DNA from: Sphaeroforma arctica JP610
Taxonomy: Eukaryota > Opisthokonta > Ichthyosporea > Ichthyophonida
Direction: 5' to 3'
Length of the DNA stretch: 23,205 nucleotides
Assembly (NCBI RefSeq): GCF_001186125.1
Contig: NW_014040225.1
Location: forward strand, 55,026-78,230
Within the stretch, counting starts at the first letter, position 1; every line of letters starts with the position of its first letter. This document shows positions 13,201-20,789 of the stretch, piece after piece. A model generated the notes under the pieces. The model searched no databases, was not told the DNA's origin, and saw nothing but the letters and a program-made list of their open reading frames with translations. The position numbers were made by a program, and so were the translations under genes.

Positions 13201-14236
13201 AGAATTGACAGCTGGTGCAGTTGTTTGCGATGGGGCATGCTGTGCCACACTTGTTTGTGGCTGGTTCACTTGTTCACGTGGTGTGGGTGTGTGGACTGGC
13301 TGAGGTTGGCCGCTCAGCATCGAATCCGTGTCTAGATATTCGATATTCTCCGACAAAAGTTCTATCCCCTGTAGAGCGCTCTTGTATCTATGCGAGAAGA
13401 TATCGGAGGTTGTGTAGGTGTTATGGTAGTGTAGGTGATATGGTAGTGACAAATATGATTTCCAATCCTATGAGGATGATAATATATAATCGTTGCAAGT
13501 CGAGCGTGCCATGCACACTATAACCAAGTCATACAGTGAAACACTATATCGAATTTATATATAACTTACAGCGTGGTGAAATACATGTCGTGGACTGATC
13601 ACACAGTACAAGCCAATCACAAACATATGTTTACATGTACTTGCTCCCGTAGACAATCACTAGCTCGCAAATCAGCGTAAGCATTGTACCAAGAAACGGC
13701 CAGAAAACTCGGTAATTTGATTCGGAACTACCTGGTACGTTCAGCATTCATCCAGTTCGTAACAATACCACGCATAGAATTGATGTTGTGTCGTTCCATC
13801 CCTTGATTCTCACGGTATGCTTGGCCATCTATATAGGAAGAGAGAGAGAGAGAGAGTGTGTGTGTGTGAGAGAGAGGGAGCGATCAAAGATCAGAATAGA
13901 GGCGAGCAAGCGATGACATTGAGCAATGCATCAGATATATAAGTTGGCAATTCTAACCAAGTATGACCCAGACAAAAATTAAGGTGAACTAAGTAAAGAG
14001 CCGTGCCTGCATCGATGGACGTACTACATATATCTACGTATAAGGAATCACAAAACTAACCAGAACTGAACAAAGGCAACTGCGGGACCGCCATCTGTTC
14101 TGGTCTCAGAGACTACAATCCATCCCTTTGCGAGTTAATCAAAACTTATGGAAGAACATATACGTGAAATACTTTGCAGTCTGAATACATGTATACATAA
14201 AACATCACACAAACTAGCTTGTGATACAAAAAAGAA

Positions 14237-14274
<38 letters not shown>

Positions 14275-15164
14275 GCACGCCCACACACACACAAATATAT
14301 ATATATATATATATACACGCACACAACAACTACTAATCATATATATATATACATATTTATATATATGCTTATATCGTATTGAAACAAAGATACAAACATA
14401 AGTTGCATAAATGTATGTCCACATACCTATCTGCTTCTTGTCAAGAAATACATATAGTAGAGGCAAATATGCGCACGCTATTATCATGAAATGCAACCAT
14501 TGATGTGTATTCTCATACAGCTTTGAATATTAATGCGATTAAACAAACACATCGACGAATGATAATGTAAGCATACACAGTCTGAGATAAAGACGAGATC
14601 GGATAATGCATCGCGGACCAGAGTCCAATGGTATATGTATCTAAACTTGTGCAAGTATTCCTAAAATAGCAGGAATTGATGGCAAGGCACGGAATAACAC
14701 GGCGGTAATCAAACGCAAAGATAATCGTTGTTGATGCTGAACATATAAACGTGAATTCACTTGCCGATAAATTACATTGCCAGACACAGTTGTATATAGT
14801 TACCCTATTGTAGTCTGGGTTGGGTGAACGCATACTGATACAAATGCTGTAGACGAACACTTCAAGCGTAATAGCACATCATGTAAAGGCCGAACACATA
14901 TCATGCACACACTGTAGAATATATACCATCACCAGCTTGAAAAGCCAGCACTTGTAGAGTTGTCAGAAGCTCTTCATCTTGTTGCACATTGCCTCTTAAG
15001 TTGAGCGCTATGCCATCCATAAAGGGTTTCAGCATGCCATCGTACGCACCCAATGCTTGGGCTTGCCCGTTTAAGCTTGTTTTGCTTCGCTCTAATTCCT
15101 CAGCTCTGTGCAAAAAGAACTGTGTCGCCGCCGAGTGGGCTGCGCAACCATTCTCAGAGGCCAT
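5568..15164 (-). CDS. FCHO: Muniscin endocytic adaptor (FCHo/Syp1/SGIP1 family), 16 exons
   Basis: Exons in coding order: 15164-14927, 14099-14061, 13828-13732, 13387-13164, 12840-12711, 12064-11890, 11604-11050, 10779-10685, 9885-9702, 9327-9147, 8604-8538, 8349-8232, 8021-7944, 7692-7408, 7112-6925, 6195-5568. All introns are GT-AG and all phases agree, giving 1093 residues. Muniscins are early clathrin-pit proteins that bind membrane, AP-2 and Eps15/intersectin and select cargo at the plasma membrane. The family call rests on the C-terminal mu-homology domain (about residues 620-897), which carries stretches close to animal FCHo2 as I recall it, such as NVYFKG, LMLSF, PLTLNF, LMATLKK, AQGIQ, EWTIP and AGKYISDF. 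Before it comes a disordered linker with DPF/NPF motifs and an acidic-serine patch followed by KIRP, also seen in animal FCHo proteins. Animal FCHo is about 810-890 residues; this one is longer mainly because of its tail. The exon 1-2 junction and the start codon are the least certain parts. Confidence 0.9.
6145..9327 (-). other. Muniscin mu-homology domain (exons 10-16)
   Basis: The domain starts late in exon 10 with [18 protein letters not shown], the usual first strand. It continues through exon 11 ([15 protein letters not shown]), exon 12 ([20 protein letters not shown]), exon 13 ([15 protein letters not shown]), exon 14 (AQGIQ, then [20 protein letters not shown]), exon 15 ([28 protein letters not shown]) and ends in exon 16 with [16 protein letters not shown]. 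The order and spacing follow the muniscin type of mu domain, not the AP mu subunits. It is the cargo and Eps15-binding part in known family members. Between exons 13 and 14 it lacks about 13 residues present in animal FCHo2. Confidence 0.92.
6196..6924 (-). other. Last intron of the muniscin gene (729 bases)
   Basis: Donor GTGGGT after CTCAG and acceptor CATACAG. Joining splits an arginine codon (AG plus G). I see no open frame, repeat array or structured motif inside it. Confidence 0.8.
9368..9452. repeat. Pair of 32-bp direct repeats, each with a GTCGT-TT-ACGAC dyad
   Basis: The repeat at 9368-9399 recurs at 9421-9452 with four or five differences. Both copies keep the core GTCGTTTACGACCTT, which contains a five-base-pair inverted repeat with a two-base centre. 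The pair lies inside the muniscin intron between exons 9 and 10 (9328-9701), about 53 bases apart. Confidence 0.8.
9886..10684 (-). repeat. Intron 8 of the muniscin gene with a large TA/TATACA microsatellite
   Basis: From about 9927 to 10400 the intron is almost entirely TA, CATA and TATATACA repeats, with a pure TA tract of about 55 bases near 10218-10271. Long open frames over it consist only of I, Y, T, H, M and C codons and are artefacts. The rest, about 10400-10684, is unique sequence without a gene. Donor GTTTGT, acceptor TTATAG. Confidence 0.9.
12065..12710 (-). other. Intron 5 of the muniscin gene (646 bases)
   Basis: Donor GTGAGG after GAGTAG and acceptor CAATATAG; the joint makes a serine codon (AG plus T). 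A near-tandem copy of TCATCTCAATTACTTAG-like sequence is seen at about 12564-12598. Otherwise I see nothing in it. Confidence 0.75.
13842..13873. repeat. Short (AG)n/(GT)n/(AG)n microsatellite
   Basis: An AG run changes to GT and back to AG within about 32 bases, just upstream (in gene sense) of the exon 3 acceptor, so the polypyrimidine side of that acceptor is partly made by the repeat (CT on the minus strand). Confidence 0.85.
14100..14926 (-). other. Intron 1 of the muniscin gene with CA/TA microsatellite
   Basis: The intron runs between exon 1 (donor GTATAT) and exon 2. It contains a (CA)n and (TA)n compound repeat at about 14236-14355. The stretch 14360-14900 is unique and without a supportable exon, though a small missed exon cannot be excluded because the exon 2 acceptor is weak. 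Confidence 0.6.
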
Positions 15165-15772
15165 ATTACGAAAGGTGCTTTGGTGTAATCGTATTAACTT
15201 AAAGTACATATCACTTTGCAATCCATATATAAATATATATATTATAGGCGTATCATTGCCGGATTGTCAATTTTTACTATATATTTTATAAAAATATATG
15301 TGACTACACATAATACTACAGAGCAAAATTGTCCGTTTTCGGACACGGACCGGCTTTATCAATTGTCGGGGTTGTCTGTGCGATCTATAATTTTATATTT
15401 TCGATAAAACTGAATAAGTACATGCAAGACATATTGTTCAATGTGAGTGATAGTGGTGGGATGTTTGAGTGTATGCTCTGGGAGCTTTACTCGTTGCAGC
15501 AGTACTTCATCCGATTTTGGTATTCTGTACTATTCTGTATACAGGAACCCACCTAAACGCTTGAAAAATGCAATTTGAAGGACTCAAAGCCTTACTACCT
15601 GTTTGATCAAGTTATACACACGGAATAAAGCTTCAGATTAAATTTATCTATATATACATCTCTCTCTCTCACGTGTATGTGTAGACACTACATTAATGTG
15701 AAGCCTGTCGGATGCTACATATGGTTATCTGCGAGAGAGTGTGAAGTGCGCATGCAATTGTTTTTCATATAT

Positions 15773-15829
<57 letters not shown>

Positions 15830-15857
15830 TATATACTTATATATATATTTATACATG

Positions 15858-15900
<43 letters not shown>

Positions 15901-16509
15901 TTATATATATATGTATATACATATATATATATATATATATATAAATATATATATATATAGTATACATATATATATATACACACACACACATATATATACA
16001 CATACACACACACACAAACACACACATATATATATATATATTGTATATATATACACATACACACACACATACATATATATATATATATTTATAAATACAT
16101 ATAAATACATATATATATATATATACACAAACTTATATATATACATATAAATACATATATCCACAAACTTATATATATATATATATATATATATCAATCT
16201 GCATGTAGAAGTACGGCAATAAAAAAAATTTGTATGTACATATGTTTGTTTAGGAATATATGAATATGAATACGCGTATACATATGTACTAACAAGAATA
16301 TGTATACAAATGTACACATCCTTGTATACAGCAAGTTCATTTTAACTAGCAACTGCAGAATAGGTATCCAAATCTAATGAATCAAGATCATGGGTATGCT
16401 ACGCACATGAATTCAGCTCAGTGCCTTCTTTGCTATCTGCAAACTCATTTGTACTCGGTACGGAGGAAGATTGCCGTCCCGAGTTTTGTTTATTCAATCG
16501 AAAGTACGC
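15165..16509. repeat. Upstream region of the muniscin gene with large CA/TA microsatellite
   Basis: Positions 15165-15260 are AT-rich with several TATATAAAT-like strings and would hold the promoter or 5' UTR of the muniscin gene. Positions 15300-15765 are unique sequence with no convincing exon on either strand. Positions about 15774-16195 are a compound microsatellite: a long CA run (about 15787-15826), then TA and CACATA runs. Positions 16200-16509 show no gene. Confidence 0.7.
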
Positions 16510-16920
16510 TTATCGCTCTACGTAGTCAATCGTGCAGTCTGCGTGCCCAGGCGACAATAAATAGAGTGTCTGCGCGCTTGTAGCGGTGGAAACTTGTAGC
16601 TGAGAGAATATCACAAGTGTTTCACTACGAAATTTGAGTTTCTTTCTTTGTATGTTGCTGCTGTCCTCGCACTCATTCATCCAGGATCCTCTGACTTTTA
16701 AATTCTTAATTCTTAATTCAGCAAGTAAAATAAATTTGCGACCAGGTATATCCCAGAATCCAAGATCAACCATCCTGGATTTAATACTACATGGAAGATG
16801 CCAGCCCATCTCAGATTGAAGCATAGCCCAGAGCTCTATGTATGTCTTTCCGCCACTGTGGGCAACGAGAAGCGCTTCAAGTGCACGTACAACACTCCAC
16901 TGCTTTTTGAGAGATTCCAT
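16510..16920 (-). CDS. Orphan open frame of 136 residues, unrecognised
   Basis: An uninterrupted frame runs from ATG at 16918-16920 to the stop at 16510. I do not recognise it. The first 65 residues look like a compact helical domain with regular tryptophans and a GW/GFW pattern (RALEALLVAHSGGKTY, LQSEMGWHLP, MVDLGFWDIPGRKFILL), loosely like a winged-helix fold such as LOTUS/OST-HTH; this resemblance is weak and only by eye. The second half is basic and then serine/threonine-rich. There is no clear poly(A) signal or promoter. It could be a small gene, an exon of a gene with missed parts, or a chance frame. Confidence 0.25.
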   Translation of the reverse strand: MESLKKQWSVVRALEALLVAHSGGKTYIELWAMLQSEMGWHLPCSIKSRMVDLGFWDIPGRKFILLAELRIKNLKVRGSWMNECEDSSNIQRKKLKFRSETLVIFSQLQVSTATSAQTLYLLSPGHADCTIDYVER

Positions 16921-17103
16921 AAGCCCCAATTGTCAGGTCTTCTCTTTAACGATGAAGATAGCCGGAAGCCTCGATCACATCTAATCTCTCTCTCATTCTT
17001 TATGGTTATCCGAAGATGCCTAGATGCTCCATGGCAACTGCCTCTTCGAGAAATAACAACCCAGATACTTCGACTTTAACCATGACCATCGCACTACACA
17101 CAC

Positions 17104-17409
17104 CTAATCCCACTGAAACAGAATCGAAACGTTCTTACTATCATCCAACTTCGCAATTGGTTGACCTGTTATGGCTGTGTACACCTTGGGTCCAGCTAAC
17201 TGTCCCCCAACAGCTGCTAGCAGTGTAGTGGGGAGATACTTTACGCTTAGCCGAGCTCTCCTCCTAGCTATAACCACCAAAGGCACACACGCATGCACCG
17301 CAAAGAACCACTGAATCGAAAGCGGATGACACTTCTCACGCCAGACTCCGAAGGGCATGTTCCCAAGAAATGCCCCAGTACAAATATTGAGCAACGGCAC
17401 CACAGACAT
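17104..17409 (-). CDS. Small membrane protein (101 residues) resembling a bacterial-type family; possibly a last exon
   Basis: The frame starts with ATG at 17407-17409 and ends at 17104-17106. It has an N-terminal hydrophobic segment (residues 3-18), then NMPFGVWRE (17-25), a second hydrophobic helix containing QWFFAVHACVPLVV (33-46), a basic loop RRRAR, a third segment YLPTTLLAAVGGQLAG (58-73) and a polar tail. From memory, bacteria and archaea have short uncharacterised membrane proteins with the same order: NxPFGxWR, then S-x-x-WF-x-x-H-x-P-x-P, then GQ-x-x-G. Here the second block reads H-A-C-V-P. No function is known to me. Directly upstream, TATATCTCAG at 17423-17432 could be a splice acceptor, and the frame stays open to it (adding SHLV), so this may be the last exon of a gene whose earlier exons I cannot find. 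Confidence 0.5.
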   Translation of the reverse strand: MSVVPLLNICTGAFLGNMPFGVWREKCHPLSIQWFFAVHACVPLVVIARRRARLSVKYLPTTLLAAVGGQLAGPKVYTAITGQPIAKLDDSKNVSILFQWD

Positions 17410-17422
17410 GACAAGATGAGAC

Positions 17423-18151
17423 CTGAGATATATGAGGTAAGTTGGTAGAGGTTGGCTACCTTTGTGATAATTGTAACGTCAGTTTTTGCTCACTAGTTCC
17501 ATTTTCTTTAAAAAATACGATCCCCAAAAGAACTATTGAAGTAAGGAACAGAGGAAGCCTCCGAACTGAATTTTCCAAAACTATTGTTCTAAAAATCATA
17601 GCCTTTTGAAAATTACACATTTTAGGACGTATTTATTTACATAGGAGGCCATGTTCTCATTGTTCAGTCTGTTTGTCTGTCAGTTTTTTTGGGCAAAGAG
17701 ATAAAGATCCATTTTTTTCCAAGAAAGGTATTTATTCCATAAATAAACTGTCTAAATAATGATTATACACTCTATTCTTTTAAAAAAACAAAAAAAACAA
17801 AAAAACGAAGTTTTGCGCATTTAAAAAGAAATAAAAATAATATGTATGATTTTACATTTTTATTTAGGTGGGCCGTGTCGCGTTAGCGTAAAAAATTGGG
17901 TTTAGGTTAAAAGATGGAAATTTGGAAAATATTTAGTTCAATAAAAGTTTTAGAATAACCCCTAAAAAAAGATACTTTCCAGTTTCCACACAGCGGACAG
18001 GCCGACGCCCGACAGCCGCGACATTGCTTTTTTTTAACACCAAAAAAAAGATGAATTGCCGAGTTAGAACTAAATTTGGAACTGAAGCATAAACTTTGAA
18101 AGCAAACATATTGAAAAAAGTTAAAAAAAACATACATAAGCCTACATACAT
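17423..18151. other. Gene-poor AT-rich stretch
   Basis: It contains many A and T homopolymers (for example about 17778-17806 and 18027-18050) and no supportable coding frame. Open frames at 17907-18179 on the minus strand are low-complexity F/V/C-rich and overlap the start of the foldback element, so I left them out. Confidence 0.6.
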
Positions 18152-18728
18152 GAATATCTTTATACGACACTGGTGACAATAAAATTATTAACCACCTCAG
18201 GCCCAGTTTCCTACCAGTCTCATATATACTTTTTCGAGTTTAATTTGCTTTTTAAAAATATAGGTGTATTATTGTAGTTAGCGTGATTTTAAGCCCGCAC
18301 TAGTGAGATGTGATTGTTTTCTGCCGGTTTGTATGTTATCTGTCGGCTGAAAGTGCTTGACTTAAATGTTAGATATTGTAGCGCGGATACAACCCATTCG
18401 TTGCACTTATGTTAGGTCCTTGTCGGTCTTTAGGGCTTGACATATGTTAGCAGTTAGACACATGTATACAGGCGTCCTGTCTTAGCTATTGCTTCGTATT
18501 CGCCCATGGTTTTACAGTTGACACTATTCGTATCCAACATACGTCGACCTCTCCTCTGAGGCCGACAAAGAACTAATACAACAAGTGCAATAAATGGGCT
18601 AAAACCACGCTAATTACATCTTTTAAGAATGCAAAGTAAACTCGAAAAAGTATAAGTATGAGACTGGTAGGAAACTGGGCCTGAGGTGGTCAAATTTTTT
18701 ATTGTCACCAGTGCCGTATAAAGACATT
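18152..18728. mobile_element. Foldback / MITE-like DNA element, about 577 bp
   Basis: The two ends are long imperfect inverted repeats. The left arm begins TCTTTATACGACACTGGTGA (18157) and the right arm, read in reverse complement from 18724, begins TCTTTATACGGCACTGGTGA. Both then continue with ACCACCTCAGGCCCAGTTTC, CTACCAGTCTCATA, TATACTTTTTCGAGTTTA and TTAGCGTG. Arm similarity is high for about 100 bases and fades over the next 60. An inner part of the left arm (TTGCACTTATG to TTGTCGG, about 18404-18427) also matches the right arm, so the whole may be one hairpin with an insertion. There is no transposase frame. I could not define a target-site duplication, so the superfamily is open. Confidence 0.85.
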
Positions 18729-18810
18729 CCCAGAGGCAGTCTACATCCTACACCTAATAGAAGTGGGATAGCCACATCATACACCACACGAATATCTACA
18801 GTGATGTGTA

Positions 18811-18848
18811 CTGTGTAGACTGTAGAGTGCTGTGTAGACTGTAGAGTG
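18811..18848. repeat. Perfect 19-bp tandem duplication
   Basis: CTGTGTAGACTGTAGAGTG occurs twice head to tail (18811-18829 and 18830-18848), followed by a short TAG trinucleotide run and further TGTAG-rich sequence to about 18910. It looks like slippage-derived simple sequence. Confidence 0.9.
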
Positions 18849-19910
18849 ATGGGCTAGTAGTAGTAGTACTCTGTATGTAGTCGTAGTGTATAGAGTAGAC
18901 AGACAGAGTTGCAAACGCGAATGATGAAATCACACCGTCACATCGCCTGAACTGCAATAAAATCAAGATTTGTGAGCAGAAATCAGGGCCGTTGCGGAAA
19001 TCGTAAATTTAGCAGAGACCCAAATCCTTGAAATCCAGAGGGCCATGAAAATTTTAACGCTTTCAAGTTTCAACTCATCAAGTTTCAGCCCAGTCCAGAC
19101 ACTCCAGACTCCAAAGACATGATCTATCCACGACTTCTCTCCTCTCTAGTAACGCGTATGTATGTATATACATAAATATGCAACGAGCATTCTACATGAG
19201 TCATGTATGACTCATTGACTGTGTAGTTGGCCCTAGAGATCTAGTTGTGTATTCGCTATATTGTCATTTGTCAAAAAATAATGGTGGGGTCGTGGCGCTG
19301 TATTTACTAACGATGCTCGCTTGAGTCGATATGTATTTACTGATCAGCGAGAACAGTAAATATGTAATATTTTTATCTTTTTCAGTGATATATACCTTCT
19401 ATGTTTATTCAGAAGGCTATGAATTGACTGACAAAATCTCACACTGTAGTTCGAGTGTCCCGACAAGTGTAGGATATATAGTTAGTAGTCCGTGCCACAT
19501 GAATTGAGTCTGAATATATACTACTGGCATGCTCCGGGGTACAATCGGTGCTGGTGGTTGTCATTTTTGAGTGCAGTGCATGCGTACATAAGTCCTTTTA
19601 ATTGAGCATGTATGAGGTCATTTGGAACCTACTCATATTGGTCGGAAGGAGCTGAAGAAAGGTCGAGTACATACACTAATATCGTCCATTAACATACTCA
19701 CACGCAGACGGCAACAACTCTTACTTTCGATATTGGTAACCGTGCTCAAATTTTAAACTGTATATTCTGTTTGTTTAACTAGTACTATGCGTATATGGTA
19801 TCGGTAAGAAAAGAAAGCGAATATTCCCATACAAGTTTGCATCCCACGACTTCGATGATAGTTCTACTACCATCTGTAGATTTTGGCACCACCTACATAT
19901 CTTCTAGGTT
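18849..19910. other. Intergenic stretch downstream of the AIF gene
   Basis: I see no supportable gene on either strand. Short minus-strand frames around 18980-19090 are open for about 30 codons only. The AIF stop codon lies at the right edge. Confidence 0.6.
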
Positions 19911-19915
19911 TTATT
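19910..19915 (-). terminator. Candidate poly(A) signal overlapping the AIF stop codon
   Basis: On the minus strand the last codon and stop read CAA TAA AAC, so AATAAA spans the stop. If used, the 3' UTR would be only about 20 bases. Another TTTATT on the plus strand occurs near 19403, about 500 bases downstream, and may be the real signal. Confidence 0.25.
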
Positions 19916-20789
19916 GATGTACATTGAAAACTTTTGCTAGCTCACTGAAATCATCAACTTGTTTCGCATCCTTAACTACGCGCCTGGCTGTAGGGATCTT
20001 GTCGAAGAGATTCCACAGGAGCACTCCCACAACCTGATTACAAGAAAGTGGGAAAAAAAAACGAATAAGAGGAGGGTGACAAACACTAGCGAGAGTGGAC
20101 ACTCGTTTATCCTGCCCAAAAGGAAACACACGCAAGAGTTCACAACATTGCATGGTGCGTAAGACTACAGTTCGGCGAGTTGATCAACAGAGTGAGAAGG
20201 ATCGCTAAAACATCCGCCACGTAGTACGCAAATGAGTTATTTGGACGAGACGACAGCATTAGCGGATAACTAGATTCTGAGTACACTTTGAGGTATCTGA
20301 ACGCGAGTGATTTGTAGACGAAAGCGATACAAACACTTGATGATTCATGCACAAAGGATCGACAGATAACTGAACATATCAGCGTGAAACTAGCGTGGAG
20401 TGTTTCATGTTGTTCGAGATGAAATCTTTATCATATGCTAATTTCAAAGTTGCCCCGAGGGCATGATCTGCAAAGTTCAACGGACACAGCTGAGCCGTTG
20501 CTACGCTACCAACACTTGCCCACAGTACGATGTATGATTGACTATCTCAAAACACCTATATATACACGCGTTCCTAATCGTAAGCACAGTACACATACCT
20601 TTTTGTTTCGTAGATAAAACACAACGCCCTTATTGAACACCTCCGAGTCTTCATCTTGCTTCTGCCTTTCCGCTAGAGTTATCGTGCCGGAGTTCTCACC
20701 AGATGGCTGTGCTGCAGTACTACTCTTCGCTTTGGCCCACACACCCACGGTTTCTAGTTCGCTATCAATAATGCCGATAGCTTCATAGC
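19911..20789 (-). other. AIF C-terminal domain (last two exons)
   Basis: This domain separates AIFM1 from plain bacterial-type oxidoreductases. It has the two-strand start [20 protein letters not shown], an inserted loop of about 31 polar residues ([19 protein letters not shown] and on to EVFN), and the closing strands and helix [23 protein letters not shown] and [10 protein letters not shown]. In human AIFM1, from memory, the same loop is about 50 residues and proline/glutamate-rich. The human domain hosts the CHCHD4 contact, so that role can be suspected here. The intron between the exons (20034-20598) contains no other feature I can support. Confidence 0.9.

Larger units (their letters stand above)
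9702..13387 (-). other. Muniscin disordered linker with DPF/NPF motifs and KIRP patch
   Basis: Residues about 150 to 620 are low-complexity: P/Q-rich in exon 4, lysine-rich in exons 5-6 ([18 protein letters not shown]), T/N/A-rich in exon 7. Adaptor-binding motifs are DPF twice (about residues 196 and 212), NPF at residues 434-436 within DNPFGEYG, and TPF in exon 9. DPF motifs are known to bind the AP-2 alpha appendage and NPF motifs bind EH domains (Eps15, intersectin). Exon 8 encodes [15 protein letters not shown] followed by MVKIR, and exon 9 continues with PRDEHE. This acidic-then-basic block has a counterpart in animal FCHo proteins and supports the gene call independently of the C-terminal domain. 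The basic exons 5-6 could contact acidic lipids. Confidence 0.75.
13164..15164 (-). other. Muniscin N-terminal helical region (exons 1-4)
   Basis: Residues 1 to about 150 look helical and charged ([57 protein letters not shown]). In animal and yeast muniscins this position holds an F-BAR domain of about 270 residues; I cannot align this region with one, and it is about half that length. It may be a divergent or shortened BAR-like bundle, or a different module as in SGIP1. The start chosen is ATG at 15162-15164 (context AATATGG). An in-frame ATG at 15207-15209 would add 15 residues. Exon 2 (14061-14099) uses the acceptor ACCAG because only that one gives the phase required by exons 1 and 3; a missed exon in the microsatellite-bearing intron 1 is possible. 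Exon 4 ends in the first DPF motif. Confidence 0.6.

Noticed and set aside
13388-13452. Extension of exon 4 upstream to an apparent start (YHLHYHNTY)
   Set aside because: A good acceptor (TCTCGCATAG) sits at 13388-13389 and joins in phase with exon 3, so the upstream part is intron.
14135-14496. Open frames on both strands over CA/TA repeats
   Set aside because: Same artefact: simple repeats without stop codons, inside intron 1 of the muniscin gene.
15677-16317. Frames of up to 157 residues made of Y, I, T, H, C and V
   Set aside because: These are translations of a compound microsatellite and show no domain content.
17907-18179. Minus-strand frames of 72-90 residues
   Set aside because: They are built from A/T homopolymers and run into the inverted-repeat arm of the foldback element.
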